A stretch of DNA of 64,000 nt. It comes from Bifiguratus adelaidae (Eukaryota; Mucoromycota; Endogonomycetes; Endogonales). The position numbers and the translations under genes are program-made. Positions 1 through 11,865 of the stretch are shown piece after piece. The stretch covers positions 62,001-126,000 of the forward strand of contig MVBO01000027.1 of NCBI GenBank assembly GCA_002261195.1, in the 5' to 3' direction. The notes under the pieces were generated by a model that saw only the letters and a list, made by a program, of their open reading frames with translations, had not been told where the DNA came from and did no database searches. Position 1 is the stretch's first letter. Every line of letters starts with the position of its first letter.

Positions 1-561
1 CGAAAGAACCAATGTCGGAAGATGACCTGTACACGGCTCGTTGGCTCAAAGGTACGGGTATGGAAAAGTTAGCTTTATGCCCTTTGTGCCCAAGGGACGA
101 ACCGGAGAAGTGGTACCGGACCAAAGTCAGTGCTTACTGGTACGTAGTGCAATGGCAGGATTCATATCGGTTGGACACTTATTCTGTCATTCAGGTATCA
201 CATGAACTTTTACCATGGCGTATCTCCCGCTAATGGCAGGCCCTACGCTGCTCCGCTAGCGATCCGCCGTATCGACCGTGGGTCAAGTCAAAACACGGAA
301 AGGCCACCGAGTGGCCCGAAAGGACTCACGAACCGAGAAAAGTTCTATCAAGGTCAATGTGGCAAGTGTAACAAATGGGTCGATCTCGAAGGCACCAAGG
401 ATGTTGACGTTGTCGTTTTGGAGCTATATGTAAGTCACTTCCCGTTTATGCCAGCTCATAGCTGCAAATTACTGACATTACCTTAGTGGTGGAAGCATGC
501 GCAGCACTGCCATGGCCGTGGAGATGCGTACAAGGCATCCAATAATCGTCTAGAGTCTTGA
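1..561 (+). CDS. Rua1_C-type zinc-finger protein, 5' end missing
   Basis: C-terminal part of a putative transcription regulator, cut by the window start. Three exons fit: to 139, 195-429 and 487-561, with introns 140-194 and 430-486. The joined protein shows the pattern of the Rua1 C-terminal domain (named for Ustilago maydis Rua1): LYTARW, CPLCP, SAYWYHMNFYHGVS, then CGKCNKWVDL and WWKHAQHCH, which supply paired Cys and His residues for zinc. The next gene carries the same domain with introns at the same two sites and in the same phases, so the two are tandem paralogs. Family role: nuclear regulator. The target genes cannot be read from sequence. Confidence 0.8.
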
Positions 562-633
562 TCCCGAAGAACCAGTCCGTGTATCCATTTACTTAAATTG
601 TATAGCACACCTTTGTTCGTGGGGATCGAGTCC

Positions 634-2463
634 ATGAGCGATGAACAAGGACGTCACAGCAGAAGCACGTCGAGTATGCTCGCTGCTGTGGCGCTTTTTG
701 CAAAGGAGTGCGGACGCGCTAAGCAGCCCATGAAGTTCCTTCGTCTGCAGTTTCCGCACTCTTTGCCTACATTTTCCAACGAAGTTCGTCAAGACCAGCT
801 GATTCGCCGTGAACAGGCCGGTGATATTTATACCAGTGACGGAGCGACTCCGACGAATGATATAGGCCAATCCAAGTCACAATGGAAACTCGCTGCTAAC
901 GGGAAGGGGAAGCGCGTTCGCTCCTCTCACGACTCACAAAGAGGCCCGCCGCTACCAAAGCGAGTCCGTTTGAACTCTAAAAAGCTTTCAACGGTCACAA
1001 TGCAGTGTCTGGACTATCAAGGACTGCGTATCACCGTAAATACGAATGGTGGTGATCAAGACTTGCAATTAAAAGAGCATATCCCAAGGAAAACCGCACA
1101 TAACAATGATACCATCAAGGCCGACTTCGTTGTGGATTACAATAGTGACAAGGTGCCGCCGTGGCCTATTCTCCACGAGGGAATCATGCGAGTTCGCTAC
1201 CGTTTGCTGCCCGAAGACTTTGCCATTCCACCTCCACCGGCTCCTTATCAACCAATTCACGTCCCCACCCATACGGATGAGCCCATTCAAAAGGTGCAAC
1301 GCCACAAGGAGGAAGTGAAAACAGAAATGAGGAAGGACGTGAAAATACCGATCGCAAAGAAGAAAGTCTCGCATAAGGCGGCGGCACACACAAAAGTGCC
1401 TGAAACAAAAGCTTCGCAATCCTCCAGAAAGTGGGGTCAGGCACATTCCAAAGAAAGGGCTTCACGTAGTAGGCGTTACGCTAAGCGACAAATGCAATCT
1501 ACAGGGTCCTCCACCACTAGACACCACTCTGCCGGATCGTCAATGACTAGACTCCATTCAAGAATCGGAAAGAACGAAATAGGAAGGAAGCTTGCGAAGA
1601 AGCTCCCTGTCCTCCCTGTACTAGAGCACGTCATAGCGAGTGAGACAACGCTTGAAGCGTTGTGCCCACGTTTCTTTACCGAACATGAGTTGTTTTTGCA
1701 CAATGAAGAGGATAGCAGCAAAGACGGAGGCACCTTCAATTCCAATGTCCCCGAGTCGGATCTGTATACACCACGATGGCAAAGGGGTACTGGATCGGAT
1801 AAACAAGGCGTCTGCCCATTGTGCAAGCACAAGACGTGGCACAAGACCAAGATAAGCGCATACTGGTAAGTCCGGTCGGAGACTCTAATGCAATGGACTG
1901 GAGTTGACCGCATCATAGGTATCATTTACACTTTTATCACGGGGTTTCGGCTGGCAACGGGAGGCCCATGGCGGCGCCAAAGAAAATGCGACGGGTTAGT
2001 CGCGAAGTCAAAAGAAAAAGCAGTTCTAGTCAAGCTGGAAACAATTTCGTCAGCTTGACAGCCGCCAATCTCCCGCCAAGAGAAAAAGTGTACCAGGGAC
2101 TGTGCGGGAAATGTAACAAGTGGATCAACATTCAGTCGGAAGCCGAGCGAATCGTTATGATTCCCGAAATATACGTACGTGTTTTAGGCCACTCACTGAT
2201 TGACAACAACTCAAACATCGGTCTAGTGGTGGAAACATGCACAGGCTTGTCACAAGATTGGTGATGCTTACCCAGCACCCAATAACAATGTCACCGATGT
2301 CAGTGACGTATCTGCCGACCGCAGAGACCAGAACGGAAAATCTTTCAGGGGGAATAGTCCTCCTCCAACGGATCCATCACCATCATGGACCCAGGTCGAA
2401 GAACCGAGTCATGATACGCACAGTCTAAACCCCGTCGTTGCATCGAAGCCTCCATATTTTTAG
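634..2463 (+). CDS. Rua1_C-type zinc-finger regulator (tandem paralog)
   Basis: About 574 residues in three exons (634-1865, 1919-2174, 2227-2463). ATG 634 was chosen because the open frame upstream has no earlier ATG. The first ~370 residues are Lys/Arg- and Ser-rich and look disordered. The C-terminal domain follows: DLYTPRW, CPLCKHKTWHKTK, YWYHLHFYHGVS, CGKCNKWINI and WWKHAQACHKIG, then an acidic/Pro-rich tail. Both introns interrupt the domain exactly where they do in the neighbour upstream (inside the YWYH Trp codon, and just before WWKHA). Only 72 bp separate it from the upstream stop codon. A DNA-binding or regulatory role is inferred from the Rua1 family. Confidence 0.85.
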
Positions 2464-2567
2464 ATGCGCGCCTGGTACTGGAGACTGCTTACTATATATG
2501 GTAACCAATGTACCTTTGAACAGTTCGACCGTGAAATTGATCCATTGATTGCTTCTAAACACATCTT

Positions 2568-4884
2568 ATGGTTTACCTACGACAAGTGGTGCTGCTCGGC
2601 CTAACTGTAGCTGTGCTTGCTTCACCGAAAGCTCATCCAAAGTTGGAGCATGTACCATTGCCGTCCTATGAGCAAGTTCAGCTGCTTGCAGAGAACAATC
2701 TCGATCCGACAACACAAGCTTTGCCCAGTTTCTTGGCCGTAAAGTATACCCCTCGTCAATTCAATTCGACAACTGCCGCTTGTGCATATTTTGGCGAGAC
2801 AGTGGCGAATGCGTCAGCTGTAAATGCGCTCTTGAACGGGACCAAGTTTTCAGATGTTCCGGCCAATCAAACCACATCCTACTACATATCCGGATCCAGT
2901 GGCAGCGGAAGCAAAGCGCTCTGCAATATCATCAGTCTCAATAGTACGAAGGTGACTCAGGTGGAATGCTCTCGATCCTTGCCTGTTCTCTGTACCAACA
3001 CTGCACCTGCGGTGACGCCTTACTCGGCGGGCGACAAAAACAGAACCGTCATTGTGAACGCTCCGACCAACGGGCTGCTTCGAGGTTATCGAGATAATTA
3101 CGCCTTCCGTTTTGAGGGAGTTCGATATGCTCAACCACCTGTCGGTAAACTGCGTTGGAAAGCACCCCAGCCCTTGGCCCTCTCCAGCAAGGCCAATATT
3201 ACATCCGCGATCAACTTTGGAAATTTTTGTGTCCAGGCATTGGGATCGACGGTGGCTGGAGACGAGGATTGTTTGTTTCTCAATGTGTACACCAATCGAC
3301 TTGGCTCCCTCAATGCTAGCGACCTTGCACCCGTCATGTTTTGGTAAGGCTGCATCGTGATGGATGTCGGCAAAAGTTGCTGATGTTGTCTATATGACAG
3401 GGTTCACGGAGGCGGATATGTCAGCGGCGCCGGTTCGTCGTTACAATTTGATGGAGCAAATCTCGTCTCACGAGGTGATGTAGTGGTCGTCACCATCAAT
3501 TATCGGTTAGTGGATTCACGATCAAGCGTGCTGAATGTCCTTTGCTGACTCGTATTCTCAGTCTGGGCATCATGGGCTTCTTTGAAGATATCGCTCGTTC
3601 GCCGCGCTCGGTAATCCCCGGCAATCAAGGATTGAGGGATCAAATCGCGGCATTGCAGTGGGTACAGCGGAATATTCGCGCCTTTGGGGGTGATCCGACC
3701 AAGGTGACGATATTCGGCGAGTCAGCCGGCGCCACGAGTATACGCTCCATTTTGGCCAGTGAGAGCACACAAGGACTCTATAGAGGCGCCATTGTCGGTT
3801 CCGATCCTTCTGCTCTACCTGTAAGTGTCCGCTGCATAATGCGACTGCAAATGCTGACCGTTTGTCTAGTTTCAGACACCTCAATTGGCCGCAGCCCTAA
3901 CCGATTTCATTGTCGGTTCGAGGAATTGCTCGACGATTTCTTGCACCTACCAAATCTCCGCAAAGGAGCTCGTGGCCGCACAGCTGACTGCTGCCGAGTA
4001 CTTTACATTTAATGTCCCTGGCGTGAACCCTTTTGAGACGTGGAAGCCCACCATCGACGGCATACTAGTCAAAGATGATTGGCACGTCGCTGTGGCCAAA
4101 GGAGCTTTTGTCAAAGTCCCTACAATCCAATCCTGGCTCAACTACGAGGCGGGTGCCTTGGTGGAAGTGTTGTCGCCTACCCCAGTGTCCAGCAATACGA
4201 CATTTGCCCAATTCGCCTCCATCTTTATAGGAGCTCCGCTACTCCAAAAAATGCTTGCTGCTGGTATCTATCCCCCCGTCAATACGTCCTCTGATCCTCT
4301 TGCGTACAACAAGCAATTGGCACTCGTTGGGTAAGTGGATTGAGGCCGATAATTCTAGTCGTCTCATGTTCCATCACAGCACCGATGCCTACTTTCGATG
4401 TCCCACGGAGCTTCTATCCCAGGATATGTCCAAGTACACGACCGTCTACCAAGTAGAACTTGAGCAAGGACTCTCTCATCAGCATGCGAATACGTCCATT
4501 TGCTACCAGAAAGCCTGCCATGGAGACGACGTGAATCTTGTGTTTGCCAATGCAGCATCCCAAAATGTCACTGTCTGGACACCATCCGATATCCGCATGA
4601 CCCGAGAATATGTCGACAGATGGACAAGTTTTGCAAAGTCTCTCAATCCCAATCCGAAAGGTTATCTCCCTTGGAAACCTAGGGAAGTCCAGACGAGCAA
4701 CATCTTGTTGGTCAGTGCCACCGACACCACAGCACAGAATGGCTCTCGACTCGCCCAATGCCAATTTTATAATCGCAAGATTGGTTATATCTGGGATTAC
4801 AGCTTCACAAACATTACATTCAATGGATCCAACATGATCCATGCACCAACTTCATATGTATCCAAGCATTCAAAGCATGCGTGA
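2568..4884 (+). CDS. secreted type-B carboxylesterase/lipase with N-terminal extension
   Basis: About 701 residues in five exons (2568-3343, 3401-3505, 3562-3820, 3870-4330, 4380-4884). A signal peptide covers about residues 1-20. The alpha/beta-hydrolase core starts near residue 165 (FEGVRYAQPPVG) and contains the oxyanion motif HGGGYVSG, nucleophile elbow FGESAGA, a likely catalytic Glu in NYEAG and His in ACHGDD, so the triad looks complete. Residues ~25-160 precede the core and form a Cys-containing, N-glycosylation-rich region ending in PVLCTNTAP that is absent from the second esterase at 38126. The last intron could also end at 4358, adding seven codons in frame. The enzyme likely hydrolyses esters outside the cell. 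Confidence 0.88.
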
Positions 4885-4913
4885 TACCCATTGTATCGTA
4901 ACTGTTTCGTTGC

Positions 4914-4919
4914 AATAAA
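4914..4919 (+). promoter_or_regulatory. AATAAA polyadenylation signal
   Basis: A canonical AATAAA hexamer lies 30 bp after the carboxylesterase stop codon, where a poly(A) signal would be expected. Confidence 0.5.
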
Positions 4920-5041
4920 AACACCATGTCAGATACAACATCAAGAACATGGCAAATGAGCCATTGTCTGAATTTAATTCATTAAGAGACAAAAATCACT
5001 TTTCTGGAAACATCTTTTCACTCGCTTCTCTTGCTCGCATC

Positions 5042-6606
5042 ATGAACGTTCATGTAGAATATTATGAGATCCTGGGGGTACAGCCTGGGGCGTCCGACAA
5101 TGAGATAAGAAAGGTAAGTAGGATTTATAGGGGAGAGCTGACACAAGTGAGACATGCTGCTTGAGTTCATGTTTTCGGCATGGCGTGTGACGATCTGGAA
5201 TGCGCACGGGGAGACGGCCTTGACGAGACGCTGACAAAGCCCTTCTGCTTTGTGCTAGGCTTATCGAAAGCTCGCCATGAAATATCATCCTGACAAGAAC
5301 CCCGATGAACCTGAACGCTTCAAGGAGATATCGCACGCCTATGAAATCTTATCTGATCCAGAGAAACGAGAGCTTTATGATCGGTTTGGTGAGGAAGGGC
5401 TAAGTGGTGGTGGTCCTGGCTTCGGAGGTGGTGGTATGGATCCAGGTACGATGGCGACGGTGTGTACGATCTGCGATACTGACGCTTCACAGAGGATCTG
5501 TTTGCCAATCTGTTTGGGGGCGGAGCGTTCTTTGGTGGCATGGGAGGTGATATGCCTGGCATGGGAGGTGGTAGACGGCGACCAAGACGCGGAGAAGACT
5601 TGGTACATCCGTTCGCGGTGACGCTTGAGGACCTTTACAATGGCAAACAAACCAAAATTTCCCTCTCCAAGAATGTGATTTGTTCCCTGTGTAGCGGGTA
5701 AGTAACTCGAGCAGTTTTACAATATAGACACTGAGGTAATCCCTCATTCAGTAAGGGGGGCAAGACTGGCGCCATGCGGAAATGTGCTACATGTGACGGA
5801 CGAGGCATGCGTACGGTTATCCGTCAACTAGGTGCAGGCATGTTGCAACAAATGTCTGTCCCTTGTTCGGCTTGCAATGGCAAGGGCGAGATCATCAAAG
5901 ACAAAGATCGGTGTAAGAAGTGCAAGGGTGACAAGGTCATTGAGGAAAAGAAGGTTCTCGACATTTTCATCGACAAAGGAATGGTCAATGGACAAAAGAT
6001 TACCATGAAGGGTGAAGGTGACCAAGAACCAGGTGTTGAGACAGGGGACGTTATTCTAGTACTCAAGGAGCAAGAACATCAGCGGTTTGAGAGAAAAGGC
6101 AACGATCTGCTCTGCAAAATGACTATCTCCTTGACAGAATCGTTATGTGGGTTCGACAAGGTGATTGTAGATCATCTTGATGGACGCGGTATCCACGTCA
6201 TCCATCCACCCGGCCATCCCATCAAGCCAGGTGACCACAAGGTTATTGCTCATGAAGGCATGCCCACTTACAAGCGACCGTTCGACAAAGGCGATCTCTA
6301 TGTTGAGTTTGATGTCGAGTTCCCGCCCACTGGATGGCTCTCCGACCCTCAATACCGACAATTGGAGAGCATGCTACCACCACGGCCTGCACCTGCCACC
6401 AAAGCCTATGAGATTGTGGACGAGTGTCATATGGCCAATGGCAATATTGATTCGGTAGGTCACCTTAGGTTTCCGTTATGCAACAAGGTTGTACTCACAT
6501 ACTGGTTTAGTATGGTGCTAGCCAGCGTCAACGAAATGCATACGATGATGATGAAGACGAGAATATGGAGGATCGTCCACAAGGCGTGAGCTGTAACCAA
6601 CAATAA
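5042..6606 (+). CDS. YDJ1: type I Hsp40/DnaJ co-chaperone, farnesylated (Ydj1-like)
   Basis: 420 residues in five exons (5042-5113, 5259-5445, 5493-5697, 5752-6454, 6511-6606). The J domain fills residues 1-65, with [12 protein letters not shown] carrying the HPD that stimulates Hsp70 ATPase. A Gly/Phe-rich linker follows, then four CxxCxGxG-type zinc modules ([32 protein letters not shown]) and the DnaJ C-terminal substrate-binding domain. The last exon ends in the CaaX box CNQQ, which predicts farnesylation as in yeast Ydj1. ATG 5042 was chosen over in-frame ATG 4949 because the J domain begins immediately after it. Expected location: cytosol and ER/nuclear envelope surface. Confidence 0.95.
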
Positions 6607-6719
6607 GCGCGGATGCTCTGCAGGGCATGTGGCATTCAATGTGTATTTGTAGATCCTGTAGATTTTGCGTCCAGAATTCCATTCGATGAAAGCCATTTAT
6701 ATAGCGTACAAGTACATTC

Positions 6720-9192
6720 TTATATGCCCCAGAGTTTAACGGTGCAGTCTTTGCTGCCACTGATGAGCATATTGTCTCTAAATCTCACTGCAGTCAATGC
6801 ATCCGTGTGTCCAGTAAAGGAACGGTTCTGGAACGAGAGCCTATTGTAGATCTAGACGACACGAAGGTGAATCTAATGCTTCCGATAAGATGCTTGGGGC
6901 CTTACCTTGACATCGTCGCTACCGGTAGCACACACAATCTTGTTTGAATCAAATTGCAAGTCTGCGACACCGTGCTCATAAGAAAAGGTATCAAACACTG
7001 AACCCGTCCGAAGATCCCATATCTGGAGTAATTGAGTGGATGCGTCAGCAAATGTGAGTCGAAACTTACCCGTATGCTCCTGTCCAAACTTCCACTGACG
7101 ATATGCGTGTGATCAAATTGAAGGCATGTGATAGCACCTATATGAGAGACGGCATAAATATCTCGGCATCTCAAACCAATCCCACATCCATCCTCTCACC
7201 TGTGTGGCCGGTTAATGTTCGATGGGCTTGTCCTGTCCGCACTGCGAGTCAATGAATACATGTACAATATGCCACCTCGATCCTCTATCACTTACAATCC
7301 CACATGCGGATATTGCCGTCGCTTGTACCACTGGCAAGAGCAAAATTCCAGAATTGAAGAGCGCCAACAAAATCGCCGACACTTTCTCCATATATCGATC
7401 CTGCGAAAAGCCCAACGCCGGCAGGATCAATGCTGCTCACGCTCATACTCATGGGATTCGCCATGGTTTGATCAACACGTGAGTCTACGTACATGCTTGT
7501 TGAACCCCAAGCGGCGGAGCGATTTCGACTTGCAGAGGACGATGATATGGTCCACATAATGTCCAATGTCATGACTTCCTGTCCCGTGTTCAAATCCCAT
7601 TGTCTCATGGTCTGGTCAGAGGAGCCAGTGACCTGACGGACGAAAGCGTGAGGGCACAAAAACATGCTTTTGCGTCCACACTTACCAAGCTGCCATCCTC
7701 AGCGTACAGAGCCGTCACTTCTCCACGATGTCCTTCTATCGTCATCGAGAGACAGTAATCCATACGGTGAAGATCATCAACACTGGAACTGATGGCCACA
7801 GGAGCGGCCTCCAAGTCATCCTCCTTGTCCACCTCTTGCTCTTCCGCATCTTTCGCCTCCTCTTCTTCCGCAGCGGCTTCATCTTCGGGATGAGCACTTG
7901 TGATGGATTGCTCATACGGTTCCCGTCGGTTATTTTCGTCGATTTTGTGCAAGTCCCATATTTTTACTGTGCGATCGTCCGAGCCTGTGATCAGTTTGCT
8001 GCCTTCAAGCAGTTGAATACATCGCACCTTGTCTGGAGAACACGGACTGCTTAGTGATCATGGCGTACCCAAGTATGACAACGCCTTACCTTGATGTGCA
8101 GTCAGAACGCCAAGCGTCTTTCGCTCCGACAAATCCCACACTCGTACCGTCGAATCGTAGGCTGATGTGACGAGTATGCCTTGAGGGCTATCAAAGTCGA
8201 GACAAATGATCATATCGTCATGATCCTTGAGCGTCTACATGGCGACAAAGATGAGCTGCGGAGCATCATGCAAAGGTCCAACACAAACCCCTATACAATC
8301 ACCGAAATCCCACTCTTCTTCCTCGCTGTCAACGGGGCCTTCATTGACCATAATGATACTTTCGTCTAAGCGATGCGACGAATGTCGCCGTCCCTTTGAC
8401 CGTTTGCCAACGGAAGCCAGAATTTGATCGGTGATTTGCTCGAACTCATCATCCGAATTCCCCTCTGAACCTTCTGTAAAGCTTCTAATCTTTTCATCCA
8501 ATTCCTCCACTATAATTAAGTCATTGTGAGCCCTAGTGTTTTCACAACACCCACACATCACCACACTCTACCTAGATCGATCAATTCGCCTTCCCGAACT
8601 TCAAAATGCGTCATTGCCTCCTCTAACTTTGCTCGCTTGGACAAGAGCTCATTCAATTGCTGCTCCAAATGTGTCAACTCTGATAGCGTCAAGCTCTAGA
8701 GTTTCGCGCCTGTCGTGTGAGCCACCATACACTAAATCGCACATCCGTTACCTTTTGTACTTGAATTCGCTGTGATTCTTTCACTAGCTTCTCGCGACGG
8801 TGCAAGCATCCCGCTAGCGATTCTGGATCCACCTTCCCGTTCGCATCATCATCCGAAGCCGGAAAAGTCGCCTTGAAGCCTTGAAATAACGAAAAGGGTG
8901 CTCTAGACTCTGGTATCTCGATCGTCAACAACTCGTCTCCACTAGGCATATACGCCAAAGAGCGTCGGTTATCCTTGACTTGATGCGTATGCATTAGTTG
9001 CAGCGCTTTACCCATGGTATCTGACTTGTATAAGCGGTCGGTCGAGAGAGGTGAGAAGAGGAGGTGCTTTATAGACTCAAAGTGAGCCAATGGACCCCAT
9101 TCCGAGAAGGAATGGAGTAGATCGCGAGAAGCAGACGTCATGCGCGAGTGTCGAGCAATGTTGTCTCCTTCCGTATAGGATGGACCAGACAT
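6720..9192 (-). CDS. MDV1: mitochondrial division protein, WD40 (Mdv1/Caf4-like)
   Basis: Multi-exon gene on the minus strand. The N-terminal part has HSFSEWGPLAHFESIKHLLF, a plausible Fis1-binding region, followed by a heptad-like coiled coil (SELTHLEQQLNELLSKRAKLEEA). About seven WD40 repeats then follow, with visible VRVWDL, VKIWDL, MRQWDL, IRMWD, IWDLRTG and VKLWG ends. A long acidic insertion sits between two blades, as in Mdv1. The last exon (6720-6851) reads GHTDALTAVRF to KLWGI and stop, completing the propeller. Family role: adaptor that joins Fis1 on the outer mitochondrial membrane to the dynamin Dnm1 during fission. The next gene starts 34 bp away on the other strand. Confidence 0.88.
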
Positions 9193-9226
9193 ACTGGTCC
9201 ACAGGAAAGAAGCCCTTATTAAACCG

Positions 9227-9859
9227 ATGCAACGCGTGCAGAGATCAGACTTGTTTTCGCATGACGACGAAGGGGATCCTCTGCTCTATGCACAACTTGC
9301 GCAACGACTAGGAGAGACGTTTGCGCTGCAAGGTGAGCGTATGGTGTGATATAGATGTCATCGTTTGCCATTGACCACTGTTACCATAGAGACGACAGAC
9401 AGCATTCCAAACGATCCCGGTTCTCCAGCGGACGACACCTCCCTCTTTCGACTCTTTACGACCGCTCCAGTTCACATTACACTCTCTCATGACCATCCCT
9501 CTCCCTCTATTCCATCCCAACCTCGTGACCTTGTCTTCGACGATCAAGATCCCGATCGGCTATCCCGCATGGCCCAAGCAGCGGTAGACTACGACCACAT
9601 CATCAAGGAATCAAAACAACCCTGGGAACGCATGTTCTTTGCGCACAAGGTGATCCACGTTCCTTTTGCGACGCCTAAACGACCGAGAAAACGACCGAGT
9701 AAGAAACGGCGCGATTACGACAAGGCGGTCGCTGCGGGACGGATCGAGCGCAAAGAGCGTTTGACGCCGTCCGAGTACCTAAGAAGGCGGCAGCCAGAGC
9801 CCCAACGTGGAATAGGTACTGAGTTGGGACTCATGATACCCAGGCGGCGGCGACGGTAA
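9227..9859 (+). CDS. hypothetical basic-tailed protein
   Basis: 191 residues in two exons (9227-9332 and 9390-9859). I do not recognise a family. The N-terminal third is acidic and helical (DLFSHDDEGDPLLYAQLAQRL), the middle is Pro/Ser-rich, and after residue ~110 comes a Lys/Arg-rich stretch (RPRKRPSKKRRDYDK, then PSEYLRRRQ) ending in PRRRRR. The basic clusters suggest nuclear or nucleolar localisation or RNA binding; that is inference. The gene is head to head with MDV1, with only 34 bp between the start codons. The splice and frame fit is exact, so I consider the gene real. Confidence 0.7.
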
Positions 9860-10015
9860 ATCAAACGCAAATGTCCATCGGATGTGCAGAGAAAGCGACA
9901 TCTTCCATTGATGCATGTCATGGTGTATGTGTAAGTGTTTATTCAGTGTGAGGAATAACGTGTCGTGTGGAAAAAGTACAATGCAGTGTTCTAATGTGAA
10001 TGTATATACTCCTTT

Positions 10016-11745
10016 CTACTCATCCTCATCCTCATCATCTGCAATACCCTTGCCAAATGTGCCCGCTCGTACCTTTTGACTGAGCGAAAAGGTACAGAAA
10101 CCGACAAGGGCGAGAACGAGCCAAACGACTTGAACGCGAAGATGCCAGGGTAACCATGCTTGGGCAAGACCCCAAGAGTAGAGGGCGCCTCCGACGGCAG
10201 GTCCAATGGCGCGCGTACCACTCGCCATACATTGTGCGAATCCATTGATGGTACCGAGGGTGGAGAGCGAAGGTGCAGAATTGGAGATAAGGATCATGGA
10301 AGATGTGAAGACAGTCACCGAACAGATGGTCTTGAACAACAATGCCATGACAAGCGCTATCCAGACCAACGTATTGTCCCGCACATTATCATGAAAATTG
10401 ATGAGTTCTCGAATGTACCCTTGCAGGAAATAGATGATCACGTAGACCCATAGGGCGGTACGGAAACACCTTAAGGTACCAAGCCGTCGCTGTATCCATG
10501 GCCAACACAAGAGTTGGACACCAAGAGTCATGCCTCCGGCGATGGACAGCGAAATGCCAATCTGATGAGAGGTAAAGGCCAGTCCGCCGGAGCTGAGTGG
10601 TTGAGCTGCCCAGATGACATACAATTCCTCGTAAATGATGGATTGTAAGCACACCATGGCATAAGTGCCGACAATGTATAAAACGGGTTTGGTGAGGACC
10701 GATCGGAGGGTAGGAGTGGAATTGGTCATGGTGGGTGTGGGTGAGGATGCGCGAGAGGGAACGCATTTCGTGCTGGTGGGAGATGAATCGGCATTGCTCA
10801 TCGCACCATAATTTGGTTGGGACATTCGGCGCGCTTCACGGAGGGAGGGCGCATGGATGGTTTCAGCTGGGCTACGAGCAGACTCGGTCACCATCTTGTC
10901 CAACGTCTCGATCTCGGTCTTGCCTCCCAACGTTTCCTCCAAAAAGAAGACGCCGACCATCAATCCCAGAAAACAAATTAGGCCGCCAACAAAGCATGGT
11001 AGGAAATAGGGGTAGTGTCGAAAAAAGTTGGTAAATGCACCTCGGCCGTCGAAAAGTGCGGGAAATTGCTCCACCGGATGATTGAGAAATCCTCCAAGCA
11101 TGGGTCCCAAAATGGAACCGAGACCAAACATGAGTGGCAGAAGCGAGAAGGCACGTGCTCGTTGCGATTCTGACAGATCCACAGTTAATTCAGCCACCAT
11201 AGACTTGAGGACGCCCACATTGCCGTTCAAGAGACCGCACAGTGATCGAGACAAGAGGGCCCACATGTAGGACTGTGAAAGTCCAAAGAGAATGATGGAT
11301 GTGATCGTGCCCACCAACCCCATCAAAATTACTGGTCTTCGTCCTATGCGATCCGACAAGTAACCCCATGGCAACCCTACAAGACATGCATCCATCAGTT
11401 CCATGTCGCCTTGCACTCGCATGACACCTGCCAGTACAAAATTGAGCAATGGCAAAGGAAGAGGCAATATAGCCTACATAGTATGGAATCTTGTTGGGAT
11501 CATCCGTGACGTGAAAGTCGCGCACCATCTATACAAGAGCGTCAGTCCAGCAACCTTGACCACATCTAAACTTACAAAATACATAAAGGGAAACAGCACC
11601 GTAAAACATACCGGCTCCTACACAAGCATCAATACAAGCAACTACTCATCCAATCTTCACTTACAGCAAATCGACATATACATAGTATAAACAACTGGCG
11701 TCTAGGGAAAGGTTTCTCCCCCAGAAGCGCTTCAATCTCTTGCAT
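10016..11745 (-). CDS. MFS transporter (ZIF1/YCR023C-like)
   Basis: 526 residues in four exons (11745-11665, 11617-11576, 11528-11432, 11376-10016). The start gives MQEIEALLGEKPFPRRQ, then FILCICRFAEPVCFTVLFPF as helix 1. The signature GLPWGYLSDRIGRRP lies between helices 2 and 3 and a long Ser-rich cytoplasmic loop follows helix 6, giving about 12 helices; the tail is acidic. It fits the plant ZIF1/fungal YCR023C branch of the major facilitator superfamily, whose plant members act in vacuolar zinc handling; the substrate here is unknown. The third intron keeps the conserved CTGLPWG motif in frame only with a GC donor (intron 11377-11431). Confidence 0.88.
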
Positions 11746-11806
11746 GCAGAAGCAAGATGTGCTTCTCGACTGGAAGAAGTTTTATCCATGTGATGTCGTC
11801 ATCAAT

Positions 11807-11819
11807 CCTAACCCTAAAA
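11807..11819. promoter_or_regulatory. telobox-like CCTAACCCTAA element
   Basis: CCTAACCCTAAAA lies between the divergent starts of the MFS transporter (11745) and the I9-like inhibitor (11866). AACCCTAA is the kind of site bound by Tbf1/TRF-type Myb proteins in promoters. Similar motifs occur at 47482 and 51498 in this window. Function is inferred. Confidence 0.35.
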
Positions 11820-11865
11820 ATTGTCTGAGGCAACTTTGACACTTGATAGCTGTCAAGACGCTTCG

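Noticed and set aside
1476-1925. 149-codon minus-strand frame across the second Rua1_C gene
   Set aside because: Shadow of a well-supported coding exon; low-complexity product with no family features.
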